DNA of 64,000 nucleotides from Methanococcoides vulcani (GTDB lineage: Archaea; Halobacteriota; Methanosarcinia; Methanosarcinales; Methanosarcinaceae), in the NCBI RefSeq assembly GCF_900111645.1, contig NZ_FOHQ01000005.1:1-64000 (forward strand), written 5' to 3'. Below, in pieces: positions 35,354-44,755 of this stretch (its first letter is position 1; each line of letters begins with the position of its first letter). The position numbers and the translations under genes were made by a program. The notes beneath the pieces are model-generated. The model was not told the origin of the DNA. It saw only the letters and a program-made list of their open reading frames with translations, and ran no database searches.

Positions 35354-36493
35354 TTAAACATTGTCGTTTGAATCCAGACTGTACCTTGCATCTTCAACTG
35401 CCTCCCATGATCCAGATGTCGGAACAAGGAATGAGAAATTCATGATGAACTGAGTTACCATGAAGGAAACTAAGATTCCCCCTAATTTTGGTAGAATAAA
35501 GAATAACAAGAAAAACCCGTATAGAGGTTCACTAAAAACAACAGCAGGATAAAGAAATACCAATCCTAGAACTGCAATCGGGGAAATGATGTGAGTTAGA
35601 AGTGCATATGGATATATTACTTTACCAAAGCCACCCTTTCCAATCAGCCGATAGTTGTTCAGGTATACTTTTCTTAAACCGTTTATACGTTTCATTTTCT
35701 GGATAGTACGTCCTTTAAAACTTAAGGGTACTCTCTCATATACAATCGCTTTTTGTTCGTAGATGACACGATAGCCGAGTCCAATTATTTTAAACAACAT
35801 ATCTGAATCATCTGCATATGCATTAGGATCGATCTTTATTTTCTTTAGAATAGATGTCCTAAAGCTCATCAAAGGACCATTGCAAACTGAGACGGAGTCT
35901 ATGTTACTTTCACCCTGCCTCCAGATATCAAAGTAAAAACGATATGAATCTTCATGTGATTTTGACATCCTTGTTTTATCAGAGAGGATGATAATTTTCC
36001 CTGTAACTCCGCCTATTTCAGGATCAACATAATTTTTTGTGATCTCCAACAATGAATCTTCTTTCAATAATGCATCTGCATCAGATATTACAGTTATTCC
36101 ACTATTGATACTGGAAAATATCCAGTTTAAACCTCTTGCTTTTCCTTTGCCACCCTCGTTCTTTACAACCGTAGCATTCAAAGAAGTTTGACCTATTGTA
36201 TCCAAAGACACTTTTTCAGATTTATCTGTGGAATAATCATCCAACAATACTACCTGTAATTTTTCATGAGGATAATCCAGTTGAGCAGTATTTTCTATTT
36301 TTTCTTTGATTACTTTTTCTTCGTTATACATTGGTATGATCAATGTAACTGTTGGTAAATTGTCAATATCAGGCAGTTCTTCTTTTTTCTTGGAAGACAT
36401 GTACATAATTAAAGTATATGAGGAAAAAAGAACGATTTCAAATACAAGAAGGAACTGCCAGATTGATAACAGATTAATCATATCGATTAACAT
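35354..36493 (-). CDS. GT2-family membrane glycosyltransferase
   Basis: 379 residues: an N-terminal membrane span, a GT-A domain with TLIIPMYNEEKVI, VVLLDDYSTDKSE, VISDADALL (DxD) and YADDSDMLFKIIGLGY (ED/DSD) with the acceptor motif KMKRINGLRKV where processive enzymes have QxxRW, and three or four C-terminal spans. This is the layout of cellulose/hyaluronan-synthase-like and AglJ-like enzymes. It probably adds a sugar to a lipid carrier (dolichyl phosphate) or extends the glycan for AglB. The substrate sugar is not readable from sequence. Confidence 0.85.
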   Translation of the reverse strand: MLIDMINLLSIWQFLLVFEIVLFSSYTLIMYMSSKKKEELPDIDNLPTVTLIIPMYNEEKVIKEKIENTAQLDYPHEKLQVVLLDDYSTDKSEKVSLDTIGQTSLNATVVKNEGGKGKARGLNWIFSSINSGITVISDADALLKEDSLLEITKNYVDPEIGGVTGKIIILSDKTRMSKSHEDSYRFYFDIWRQGESNIDSVSVCNGPLMSFRTSILKKIKIDPNAYADDSDMLFKIIGLGYRVIYEQKAIVYERVPLSFKGRTIQKMKRINGLRKVYLNNYRLIGKGGFGKVIYPYALLTHIISPIAVLGLVFLYPAVVFSEPLYGFFLLFFILPKLGGILVSFMVTQFIMNFSFLVPTSGSWEAVEDARYSLDSNDNV

Positions 36494-36582
36494 TGTTTAT
36501 AACCATTTATAATTTATCGAGATATGAAAAAGATTATTTTTACAAATATTCTCGCCTTTGAGAAGTCATTCATTCGAAACAA

Positions 36583-38055
36583 TCAGAATCGTTGACGGAC
36601 TTTCCATGTCATTTTCCTTATTAAGTAAGCAGAGTTGAATATAAATTGTGAAAGCCAATTTACTGATAAGATTTTTGCCTTAATTTTTTCAGATATCGGA
36701 TTTTTCAGATATTCACCCATAAATTTGCCGCCTCTGACTGTTTCTGGACTATAATATATGTATGGGTGGCCGTTAACAGCTTGCCAATGGGCATATTTTA
36801 AAGCTCCTGTTTTATTGGCAGGATCTAAATGTTGGTTGATTAAATCAATTAGTTCATTACGGTCTTTTGGAATATGGCATCCTTCAACACCTTCATAAAG
36901 TGCTCTGCCAACAAGAATTGAAGGTTTACCCCAAAAAACACTTTCAATCCCCATGGTTGAGCCAAAAGTTATGATTTTTTCACATGCATCCATTAATTGA
37001 TAAGAATCAATTTTGGAATCTGCAGGAATGACATTCAAGTTTGGTGCTTTCAATTCAGATAATTCTTGCGTTTGAGTATTTTTTAAGCCTCTTAGATTTG
37101 GATGAATTCTAAGATGGAAAATAATATCATCATCGAGAGCAGCATTTATTATGTCATCAATTGCATCCGTCTGGTTCTTGTAAATTAGATTTTGCCAACC
37201 TGATATTGCTTCAAACTCATCCTGTGATGAAATAAAGATTGCAATGTTTCTCTTCGATAAATCAAATCCTTCTGGCAAGTTTCCTTTTATCTGGGATTTG
37301 GTAAATGAAAACCAGCTTTGATCCTTTCCGCCTCTGCGCTCTTCAAACCACCGTGTTGCTATTTCATCTTTCTCGGTATCAGAGAATTCGTTATTCCAGT
37401 ATTCTTCAATCTGACCTTTTTGATATTCGATATCATGAGGATAACTATCTTCAGTTAGGGAGTACTTCTCCAAAACGCCGGCTCTTTCGTGAACAAATGT
37501 TTTGATACCAAGATCCTGAGCAGCTCGCAGAGCGGGCCTTAACGGTGCGAATCTTCCATTAAACAGGTAAAAAATGTCGGGCTTGATTTCTTCAAGATTA
37601 TATTTTATTGCATCGTAGACAGCGATTGACATTAACAGATTTTTATTGATAAAACTTTTATATTGATCTATATCCGGATCAGGCTCACGAACCATACTGA
37701 TCAATGTGGATGCAACCGCCATTCCAATGTCAACATTATCTATTTTAAAGCCCTTCAACTCTTGCATGGATGAAAAATCAGGCAAATTCATATCTCTCAT
37801 GAAACTGTCTAAAGAAAGCTCATGTCGATTTTGTTTTGGCATATTTATAATATCCAATCCCTTATTTCGCCTTGATCTACATAAAATACATCTTAATTTG
37901 AGATGGTTTGGATTTGGTTCACAGGATGGCAGATCTCCCGAACACTGAATGATGTGGACTTCATCATCATCGTTCATATGCTTGGCAGCAATCTCTAGGT
38001 CGGTTGCAAGATGTGGGACCCAATCAGCAAAAGGCATGTAGATTAGAATTTTCAT
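36583..38055 (-). CDS. Capsule-polysaccharide-type glycosyltransferase, tandem copy A
   Basis: 490 residues, no membrane span. N-terminal MKILIYMPFADWVPHLATDLEIA with a Cys pair in LRCILCRSRRNKGLD, central DIFYLFNGRFAPLRPALRAA and TFVHERAG, and the C-terminal donor-binding part with HLRIHPNLRGL, ACEKIITFGSTMGIESVFWGKPSIL and EGCHIPKD. The His-Pro and STMGIE features match KpsC/KpsS-like and related GT-B capsule enzymes. It is a close paralogue of the next gene (about two thirds identical over the first 100 residues by eye, higher later). It lies downstream of the legionaminic acid genes, suggesting a role in transferring that or a neighbouring sugar. Confidence 0.8.
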   Translation of the reverse strand: MKILIYMPFADWVPHLATDLEIAAKHMNDDDEVHIIQCSGDLPSCEPNPNHLKLRCILCRSRRNKGLDIINMPKQNRHELSLDSFMRDMNLPDFSSMQELKGFKIDNVDIGMAVASTLISMVREPDPDIDQYKSFINKNLLMSIAVYDAIKYNLEEIKPDIFYLFNGRFAPLRPALRAAQDLGIKTFVHERAGVLEKYSLTEDSYPHDIEYQKGQIEEYWNNEFSDTEKDEIATRWFEERRGGKDQSWFSFTKSQIKGNLPEGFDLSKRNIAIFISSQDEFEAISGWQNLIYKNQTDAIDDIINAALDDDIIFHLRIHPNLRGLKNTQTQELSELKAPNLNVIPADSKIDSYQLMDACEKIITFGSTMGIESVFWGKPSILVGRALYEGVEGCHIPKDRNELIDLINQHLDPANKTGALKYAHWQAVNGHPYIYYSPETVRGGKFMGEYLKNPISEKIKAKILSVNWLSQFIFNSAYLIRKMTWKVRQRF

Positions 38056-38196
38056 TTCGACCTCAGATTATTAATTTTCCTATGAAGGTTGTGATGTCAA
38101 AAGCATTATTCTCCACGTTGAAATTTTCGATTGATTTTGGTAGTTATCTGATTATCAATCTTTATAAAAACATTCTCTCTGCAGCTTCATTTTTTA

Positions 38197-39642
38197 TTAA
38201 ATGTGTTGCATAAAATGTAGCAATGATTTGACAGTTGGTTTTTTTGCTACTGCTAAGCTTTTTCTTTCAATTTGTTCCAGCACGGGTTTTTTGAGGTATT
38301 TCCCCATAAATTTGCCGCAGCTGACTGATTCTGGACTATAATATATGTATGGTTGACCACGGACTGCTTGCCAATAGGCATACTTTAAAGCTCCTATTTT
38401 GTTGGCAGGATTTAAATGCCCATTGATCAAATCAATAAATTCATTGTGATTTTTTGGAATATAACATCCTTCAACACCTTCATGGAGAGCTCTGCCAACA
38501 AGAATGGAAGGTTTGTCCCAAAAAGCACATTCAATTCCCATGGTCGATCCAAATGTAATTATTTTTTCACATGCATCCATTAATTGATACGAGTCAACTT
38601 TAGAATCTGCAGGAATGACATTTAAATTTGGAGCATTTAATTGAGATAACTCTTGTGTTTGAGTGTTTTTTAAACCTCTCAGATTAGGGTGAATTCTAAG
38701 ATGGAATACTATATCATCGTCGATATCGGAATTTATTATGTTATAAATTGCATCGGTCTGGTTTTTGTAAATTGGGTTTTTCCATCCTGCTATCGCTTCA
38801 AATTCATCTTCTGATGAAATAAAGATTGCAATGTTTCTTTTCAATGGTTCAAACCCTTCTGGCAAGGCTCCTTTGATCTGAGATTTGGTAAAAGAAAACC
38901 AACTTTGATCAATTCCACCTCGCCGTTCTTCAAACCATTGCTTTGAAATTTTGTATTTATCATTGATGCATTGTTCGCTATTCCAATAGTTTTCAATCTG
39001 CTTTTTTTGGTATTCGATGTCATGCGGATAGGTGTCTTCGGTCAGTGAGTATTTATTCAAAACACCGGCTCTTTCATGAACAAATGTTTTGATACCAAGA
39101 GCCTGGGCAGCCCGTAGAGCGGGTCTTAATGATGCGAATCTTCCATTAAACAGGTAAAAAATGTCTGGATTGAGTTCTTCAAGATGAGATTTTATTGCGT
39201 CATAGACAGCGATTGACATTGACAGATTTTTATTGATAAAACTTTTATATTGATTAATATCCGGATTAGGCTCACGAACCATACTGATCAATGTGGAAGC
39301 AACCGCCATTCCAATATCAGCATTATCTATTTTAAAGCTCTTCAGCTCTTTCATGGATGAAAATTCAGGCAAATTTATATCGCTCATGAAACTGTTTAAA
39401 GCAAGTTCATGTCGATTTTGTTTTGGTAAATTTATGAGATTCAACCCTCTATTACGTGTTGATTTGCATAGAAGACATTTTAATTTAAAATGATGTGCAT
39501 TAAGAATACAGGATGGCAAATCGCCTGAACATTGAATTACGTGGACTTCATCACCATTATTAATATGTTTGGCAGCAATCTCTAGATCGGTTGAAAAATG
39601 TGGGACCCAATCGCTAAAAGGCATATATATTAAAACTCTCAT
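38197..39642 (-). CDS. Capsule-polysaccharide-type glycosyltransferase, tandem copy B
   Basis: 481 residues, co-linear with copy A: MRVLIYMPFSDWVPHFSTDLEIA, KCLLCKSTRNRGLN, DIFYLFNGRFASLRPALRAAQ, FHLRIHPNLRGLKN, GSTMGIECAFWDKPSIL and EGCYIPKN. The copies diverge mainly in the first 70 residues, in the segment after YWNS/NNE (about 230-245) and at the C-terminus, where copy B lacks the longer basic tail of copy A. The 140-base gap between them is AT-rich and holds no gene. A tandem duplication with partial divergence implies either two related linkages or dosage. Confidence 0.8.
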   Translation of the reverse strand: MRVLIYMPFSDWVPHFSTDLEIAAKHINNGDEVHVIQCSGDLPSCILNAHHFKLKCLLCKSTRNRGLNLINLPKQNRHELALNSFMSDINLPEFSSMKELKSFKIDNADIGMAVASTLISMVREPNPDINQYKSFINKNLSMSIAVYDAIKSHLEELNPDIFYLFNGRFASLRPALRAAQALGIKTFVHERAGVLNKYSLTEDTYPHDIEYQKKQIENYWNSEQCINDKYKISKQWFEERRGGIDQSWFSFTKSQIKGALPEGFEPLKRNIAIFISSEDEFEAIAGWKNPIYKNQTDAIYNIINSDIDDDIVFHLRIHPNLRGLKNTQTQELSQLNAPNLNVIPADSKVDSYQLMDACEKIITFGSTMGIECAFWDKPSILVGRALHEGVEGCYIPKNHNEFIDLINGHLNPANKIGALKYAYWQAVRGQPYIYYSPESVSCGKFMGKYLKKPVLEQIERKSLAVAKKPTVKSLLHFMQHI

Positions 39643-39867
39643 ATTCGCCTCTATTTATTTTATAATAGCTATATCTACATAATAAGTGCTTAACTTTTTT
39701 GTATTCAATATTTCATCATGGGTTGAAATTATAGCTTAAATTCCTAAGTTTTCCTGATATATTCTTGCAATTTTAAGCTTATAATTGATAAATATTGTTT
39801 TGGATTCTTATATATCACTTTTCAATATGCAATATTGAGCAAATTGGTGTAATTAAAAATTTAGTTA

Positions 39868-40905
39868 TTATACTTCTGAAAATAAATGCAATAACTCCTT
39901 AATCTCTTCCTTTTTCAACAAATATGAATCCTTGTAACTAGATGAATAAAGTTTTCTATTTGTTTTTTTAAAATTATTTGGCAATAGAACTTCTAAATTG
40001 CAGATTTCACTAAATTTTACAGGTACGATTACAAACATTTCTTCATTTTCATACGCATATTCGGCTTCATATTCTGTCACCAATTCTTCATATAACTTCT
40101 CACCAGGCCTTTTCCCGATATTTTTGATTTCAATATTTTCGGGCCTGTGTCCATATTTTAATGCCAGTTCCTCAACCATGACCTCAGCCAAATCCCCAAT
40201 TTTCACAACAGGCATTTTGAGGATGAAAATTTCTCCTGCTGCTGCAATCTCGGTTGCTTTCAATACAAGGTTGACGGCTTTTGGGATTGTCATCATAAAG
40301 CGGGTCATATTTGGATCTGTAACAGTAACAGGACCGCCTTGTATGATTTGATTTTTGAACAATGGAATGACGGAACCACGTGTATTCATTACATTTCCAA
40401 ATCTAACACAAGAGAATACGGTATTTCTACTTCCCCTATAGTTGTTCATCGATACTGTAAGCCTCTCCGCCAAAAGTTTTGTAGCGCCCATGACATTTGT
40501 AGGATTTGCTGCTTTGTCGGTGCTTATTAGAATTACTTTCTCTACCCCTTGATCAAGTGCAGCATCCATTATGTTCTGGGTTCCTATAATATTTGTTTTC
40601 ACGGCATCAAATGGATTATACTCACACAAAGGAACATGTTTGAGTGCGGCGGCATGGAATACAATATCAATCTCCTCCATAGCTCTTTTTATTCGCTCTT
40701 TATCTCTAACATCACCCACCAGAGGTCTTATTTTTTCTGACCGAAGATCGTGATAAAGATTAAATAAAGCTGTTTCATTGTTATCCAGAACACGGACTAC
40801 ATGTGGGTCATGTTTCAGAAGTTCTTTGACAATCACACTACCAATAGATCCAGTACCGCCTGTTACTAGAATTGATTTATTTTTGAAGAAATTAATTTCT
40901 TGCAT
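39868..40905 (-). CDS. legB: UDP-N-acetylglucosamine 4,6-dehydratase (LegB/CapD/FlaA1-like short form)
   Basis: About 345 residues from ATG 40905 (GAAGGA upstream and starting just after the aminotransferase stop); an ATG at 40920 lies inside that gene. Extended SDR with SILVTGGTGSIGS, AAALKHVPLCEYNP (family YK/LKH loop), the STDKAANPTNVMGATK segment in place of YxxxK and PVTVTDPNMTRFMM. It makes the UDP-4-keto-6-deoxy sugar that the adjacent DegT aminotransferase uses. It is soluble, without the FlaA1/WbpM membrane domain. It opens the legionaminic acid pathway. Confidence 0.85.
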   Translation of the reverse strand: MQEINFFKNKSILVTGGTGSIGSVIVKELLKHDPHVVRVLDNNETALFNLYHDLRSEKIRPLVGDVRDKERIKRAMEEIDIVFHAAALKHVPLCEYNPFDAVKTNIIGTQNIMDAALDQGVEKVILISTDKAANPTNVMGATKLLAERLTVSMNNYRGSRNTVFSCVRFGNVMNTRGSVIPLFKNQIIQGGPVTVTDPNMTRFMMTIPKAVNLVLKATEIAAAGEIFILKMPVVKIGDLAEVMVEELALKYGHRPENIEIKNIGKRPGEKLYEELVTEYEAEYAYENEEMFVIVPVKFSEICNLEVLLPNNFKKTNRKLYSSSYKDSYLLKKEEIKELLHLFSEV

Positions 40906-40906
40906 T

Positions 40907-42037
40907 TTATCTTCCTTCATAAAAGTTTGTTATTTCCCTTACAATAGTGTCAATTTCATCAGATGTGAGATAGGGGTGCATGGGTAACGTCAAAACCTTT
41001 TTCGCCAATTCTTCTGTTAATGGAAGTTTGCAGTCGTACCCTAGCACATGACCATAAAAATGTGTAAGATGTACAGGTTCAAAATAAACTTTTGTCATTA
41101 TTCCCTTATCAGCTAAATAGTCTTTCAGCTCATCCCTATTATCTGCAAGTATTGTATACAACTGGTAGACATGCTCATAGGAATCAGGAGCATTTGGAGT
41201 AATTACTTTATCTTTTAGTTCTTGTTTCAATCTTGCTGTCAGGTAGGCAGCATTCTTTTTTCTTTTCTCTATAATGATATCTATCTTGTTAATCTGGGAT
41301 ATTCCAAGTGAGGCAGTAATACTGGACATCCTGAAGTTGTATCCCAGACTTACATAATCCATGGAAGCCGTTGACGAGAAATATTGTGAATTATCCGCTC
41401 TTCCATGCGATCTAATCAACTTTAATTTCTGGCAAATTTCCTCAGAATCCGTTACCAATGCACCGCCTTCACCTGTTGTTATAATCTTGTTCTGGCAGAA
41501 ACTCAGCATTGCGGTATCGCCAAATGTTCCAACCTTTTTGTTTTCGATGGATGCACCTAAAGCCTCTGCTGCATCTTCGATCAAAATCAAACCATGATCC
41601 TCGGCAATTTCTCTAAGTTCCTTTATCTTGCAAGGGCATCCGCCATAGTGTATCGGCATAATTGCTTTTGTTTTGCTGGAAATATTTTCCAGAACAGAAT
41701 CCGGATCCAAACCAAACGTTCTATCTTCAATGTCTGCAAAAACAGGCTTTGCGCCTACAAAAAAAGGGGTATTTGCTGTTGAAATAAATGTAAATGAAGG
41801 AACAATTACCTCATCCCCTTCCTTTATCCCATATGCCAGCATTGCTGCATGCTGGGCAGATGTGCCGGAATTGAATGTGACGCAGTGCTTTGTTCCGATG
41901 TAATCTGCTATTAATGATTCAAATTCCTGGATACTTGGACCTTCCGCCCAGTACATCCCGGCTTTAATAGATTCGGTTACGTTTTCCACATCGGAATCGT
42001 CCCAGTATATTTTGAAAAGAGGAATTTTCCATTTCAA
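40907..42037 (-). CDS. legC: PLP aminotransferase of the DegT/DnrJ/EryC1 family (LegC-like)
   Basis: 376 residues: NSGTSAQHAAMLAYGI, EVIVPSFTFISTANT, ILIEDAAEALG, the PLP Lys in FCQNKIITTGEGGALV and GYNFRMSSITASLGISQ. It should aminate C4 of the UDP-4-keto-6-deoxy-GlcNAc product of LegB. It overlaps the usual start region of legB and is spaced 16 bases from the acyltransferase gene upstream, so the genes are cotranscribed. Identity as LegC rests on neighbours; PseC- or PglE-type specificity cannot be excluded from sequence. Confidence 0.85.
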   Translation of the reverse strand: MKWKIPLFKIYWDDSDVENVTESIKAGMYWAEGPSIQEFESLIADYIGTKHCVTFNSGTSAQHAAMLAYGIKEGDEVIVPSFTFISTANTPFFVGAKPVFADIEDRTFGLDPDSVLENISSKTKAIMPIHYGGCPCKIKELREIAEDHGLILIEDAAEALGASIENKKVGTFGDTAMLSFCQNKIITTGEGGALVTDSEEICQKLKLIRSHGRADNSQYFSSTASMDYVSLGYNFRMSSITASLGISQINKIDIIIEKRKKNAAYLTARLKQELKDKVITPNAPDSYEHVYQLYTILADNRDELKDYLADKGIMTKVYFEPVHLTHFYGHVLGYDCKLPLTEELAKKVLTLPMHPYLTSDEIDTIVREITNFYEGR

Positions 42038-42053
42038 TTAATTAGACTCCTGT

Positions 42054-42473
42054 TTAAATTTTAGACTCTGATGATTCAGGGAGATTTATCTTTTTCACAA
42101 TCATTGCAGGAACTCCGAAAGCAATAACATTGTCAGGTATATCCTTGTTAACAAAACTGAAAGCTCCAACTATAGAATTTTTACCTATTGTTACTCCAGG
42201 CATAATAACTGAGTGGCTTCCAATCCTGGAATTTGATTTCAGATGAACCCGCCCTTCTTTATTATCAATTGTAGATATTGAATAGATGGAACAATGGGAT
42301 CCTATTTGTACATGGTCTTCGATTATAACGCCAGTTTTAGCATTGATGTAACTGAATGCCCCAATATCAGTTTTATACCCTAATTTGAGGTTTTCTTTAT
42401 GCTGGACAAGCCAGTTATATTTTGTTAATTCTCCCTCTTTGATTTCGGGCATTTTCCAATCTTTGAATCTCAT
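42054..42473 (-). CDS. Hexapeptide-repeat acyltransferase (LegH/PglD-like role)
   Basis: 139 residues of left-handed beta-helix repeats: LGYKTDIGAFSYINAKTGVIIEDHVQIGSHCSIYS-type turns split by SISTIDN, then IGSHSVIMPGVTIGKNSIVGAFSFV and VIAFGVPAMIVKK, the standard xylose/maltose-acetyltransferase ending. It lacks the N-terminal Rossmann domain of PglD. It likely N-acetylates the C4 amine made by the neighbouring aminotransferase. It begins one base after the stop of the epimerase gene, indicating one transcript. Confidence 0.8.
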   Translation of the reverse strand: MRFKDWKMPEIKEGELTKYNWLVQHKENLKLGYKTDIGAFSYINAKTGVIIEDHVQIGSHCSIYSISTIDNKEGRVHLKSNSRIGSHSVIMPGVTIGKNSIVGAFSFVNKDIPDNVIAFGVPAMIVKKINLPESSESKI

Positions 42474-42474
42474 G

Positions 42475-43617
42475 TTAATAGTTCGCCCTCTTTTGCAATA
42501 GATTTTGATCTATGGGTATCTTGCTTAAAATATCTACGACTTTGGTTCCCGCAGTTCCTTCACCATACGGATTTTTACAGTATTTAACTTTATTTTTGAA
42601 CTCTTCATCAGAAAGGCAATAAAGTATTTTTGCCCTAATGTTTTCTTTTTTGTATGTAGCATCTATAACGTTTTCTGCTCGATCCCTTCCATTTTGACGG
42701 GTGCCAATGTTTACTACTGGTAACTTGAATGAAGCAGCTTCTATGATACCACTACTGGAGTTTCCTACAAGAACACTCGCTATATTCAACAAACTGAGAT
42801 AATCTCTTCGAGGAAGGCTTTTAAACGTTTTTAAGTATGCATTATTCTCATATTTTTGAATTGTATTTATCATACTCCTCCCTCCCGCATCGGCATTGGG
42901 GTATACAAGAATTGTTTGGATTTTTAGATCAAGAGCTGCTTCCAAGGTTTCACGAATCTGAAAAGGAGCGTCCTCTACTTCAAGGGTTACAGGGTGCTGT
43001 AATACCAAAATGATTGGTTGAGACAAATCTAAATCATATATTTCTGCTATTTTTTCAGGTTCTATTAATTTTTCACATAAAACTGAGTCCAACCCAGGAG
43101 CACCAACAACAAAAACCAATTCAGGATCTTCCCCCATTTTGATAATTCTTTTAGCACTCTCTAAATTTGCGGGTAAATGAATATTTGAAAGTTTTGTGAT
43201 TGCATGGCGAGCTAGATCATCTACGGTTGAGCTTATTTCTCCTCCATGTAGGTGGGCCACTGGTATGCTTAGGTATGCTCCTGCAATGGCCCCAGCTAGC
43301 ATTTCCCCCCTGTCTCCCAAAAGCAAAATGATATCTGGTTCTATTTTTTCAATTACATCTGGCATTTTTTGAATTAAAGTCCCAATAAAGTTTAACATAG
43401 ATTCTTTGTCATCTTTGTCATAGGTTGAATCTATTATATGGTATTTGAATCCATCTTTTTTTATTTCATTTATGGTGTTTCCGAATTCATCCATTAAGTG
43501 CATGCCAGTTGCTATTATTTCCAATTGAAGTTCGGGGTGGTTTTGAATTTTATTAAAAGTATATTTCATAAGGCCATAGTCAGCCCTTGTACCTGAAATA
43601 TAGAGAATTTTCCTCAT
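42475..43617 (-). CDS. legG: Hydrolysing UDP-N-acetylhexosamine 2-epimerase (NeuC/LegG)
   Basis: About 380 residues from ATG 43617, whose ATGA overlaps the stop of the synthase gene; a start at 43632 is less likely. GT-B-like epimerase with RKILYISGTRADYGLMK, LLLGDRGEMLAGAIAG, VAHLHGGEISSTVDDLARHAITKLS, VLQHPVT and VLVGNSSSGIIEAASF. NeuC/LegG members release UDP and invert C2, giving the free ManNAc-type sugar for condensation. The presence of this enzyme, not PseG, argues for a legionaminic- or sialic-type product and not pseudaminic acid. Confidence 0.88.
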   Translation of the reverse strand: MRKILYISGTRADYGLMKYTFNKIQNHPELQLEIIATGMHLMDEFGNTINEIKKDGFKYHIIDSTYDKDDKESMLNFIGTLIQKMPDVIEKIEPDIILLLGDRGEMLAGAIAGAYLSIPVAHLHGGEISSTVDDLARHAITKLSNIHLPANLESAKRIIKMGEDPELVFVVGAPGLDSVLCEKLIEPEKIAEIYDLDLSQPIILVLQHPVTLEVEDAPFQIRETLEAALDLKIQTILVYPNADAGGRSMINTIQKYENNAYLKTFKSLPRRDYLSLLNIASVLVGNSSSGIIEAASFKLPVVNIGTRQNGRDRAENVIDATYKKENIRAKILYCLSDEEFKNKVKYCKNPYGEGTAGTKVVDILSKIPIDQNLLQKRANY

Positions 43618-44669
43618 TCTATCATGTTCCACTTAATGGGTTGATCTTTATTTAGATCAACTTTTGTTTTACTTCCTATAATATAATCCCAATGTTTCGG
43701 CTCAATTCCTTTATCTTCCCCGGTTCTTTTGATATCCAACATATATTCTGTGATAACGGTATCGGTTTGGACATCTGCACTTGCGACTATGCTTTTGCGT
43801 ACAAATTTTTTTATTTTTTGCTCTGCAGATGTTGGCTTTTTTCGACCGTCTCCCATTGCATTTTCTATATCTCTTATCCCTTGTACTAAATCCTTTAATT
43901 CAGTTGGATTTAGTGATGCAGAATGATCTGGTCCGGGTAAGTTTTTATCGATTGTAAAATGTTTTTCTACCACACAACTTCCCATTGCAGTAGCTGCTAA
44001 AGATGCAACTATTCCAGGAGTATGGTCTGAAAAACCCACGGGTAATTTATAACAGCACCTTAATGTTTTAATTACGTTTAAATTAACTTCTTCCATCTTT
44101 GCCGGATAGTTAGTAACACAATGGAGCAGTATTATTCCCTCAGAGCCTTCTTTTGCCAATGTAGATAATACTTCATCTATTTCTCCAACTGTAGCCATAC
44201 CAGTAGAAAGAATGATAGGTTTCTTTTTTCTTGCTATATGTTTAAGCAAAGGAATATTTGTAAGCTCCCCAGAAGATATTTTGAAAATAGGGACACTTAC
44301 ACTATCAAGAAAATCGGCACTCTCTTTATCAAATGGACTTGACAAAAAAATTAGATCATGCTCTCTAGCATAACTTGAAAGCTCCATAAACTCGTGTTCT
44401 GTAAGTTCAAGTTTTTTGAGCATCTGGTATTGAGAATCTTCTTCTACTGCTGTGTTTTTCTGATAGTCTGCTTTTTCAGCATCTGGAACCACTAGTTTGT
44501 CTGCTTTAAATGTTTGAAACTTTACAGCATCGACACCAGCATCGACTGCTACATCAATTAATTTTTTTGCTAATTCGAGGCTGCCATTATGATTCACACC
44601 AGCTTCTGCAATGATAAAGCAAGGCGTTCCATTGCCTATAATACGATTCCCTATTTTTATTTTTTCCAT
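43614..44669 (-). CDS. legI: N-acetylneuraminate/legionaminate synthase (NeuB/LegI)
   Basis: About 351 residues from ATG 44669, preceded by GGGGAAA; a TTG 18 bases earlier is less likely. NeuB TIM barrel with CFIIAEAGVNHNGSLELAK, VDAVKFQTFKAD, LSSPFDKESADFL, IFKISSGELTN, ILSTGMATVGEID and VGFSDHTPG, then a C-terminal SAF (antifreeze-like) domain with KKFVRKSIVASADVQ. It condenses the 6-carbon N-acyl sugar with phosphoenolpyruvate into a nonulosonic acid. Overlap with the epimerase gene confirms coupling. Confidence 0.92.
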   Translation of the reverse strand: MEKIKIGNRIIGNGTPCFIIAEAGVNHNGSLELAKKLIDVAVDAGVDAVKFQTFKADKLVVPDAEKADYQKNTAVEEDSQYQMLKKLELTEHEFMELSSYAREHDLIFLSSPFDKESADFLDSVSVPIFKISSGELTNIPLLKHIARKKKPIILSTGMATVGEIDEVLSTLAKEGSEGIILLHCVTNYPAKMEEVNLNVIKTLRCCYKLPVGFSDHTPGIVASLAATAMGSCVVEKHFTIDKNLPGPDHSASLNPTELKDLVQGIRDIENAMGDGRKKPTSAEQKIKKFVRKSIVASADVQTDTVITEYMLDIKRTGEDKGIEPKHWDYIIGSKTKVDLNKDQPIKWNMIE

Positions 44670-44755
44670 AAGTTTCCCCAAAGACAATCTAATAATGCAT
44701 GAATAATTCCTTATATATAAATAAATATCTAAATTTTATTTGGAATCGATTGTAA

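Noticed and set aside
36583-39642. Idea that the two capsule-type glycosyltransferases are an assembly duplication
   Set aside because: They differ at many positions, in both ends and in the spacing sequence, so they are genuine diverged copies.
43692-43926. Two plus-strand frames of 65 residues opposite the synthase gene
   Set aside because: Antisense to a complete NeuB/LegI with all motifs.
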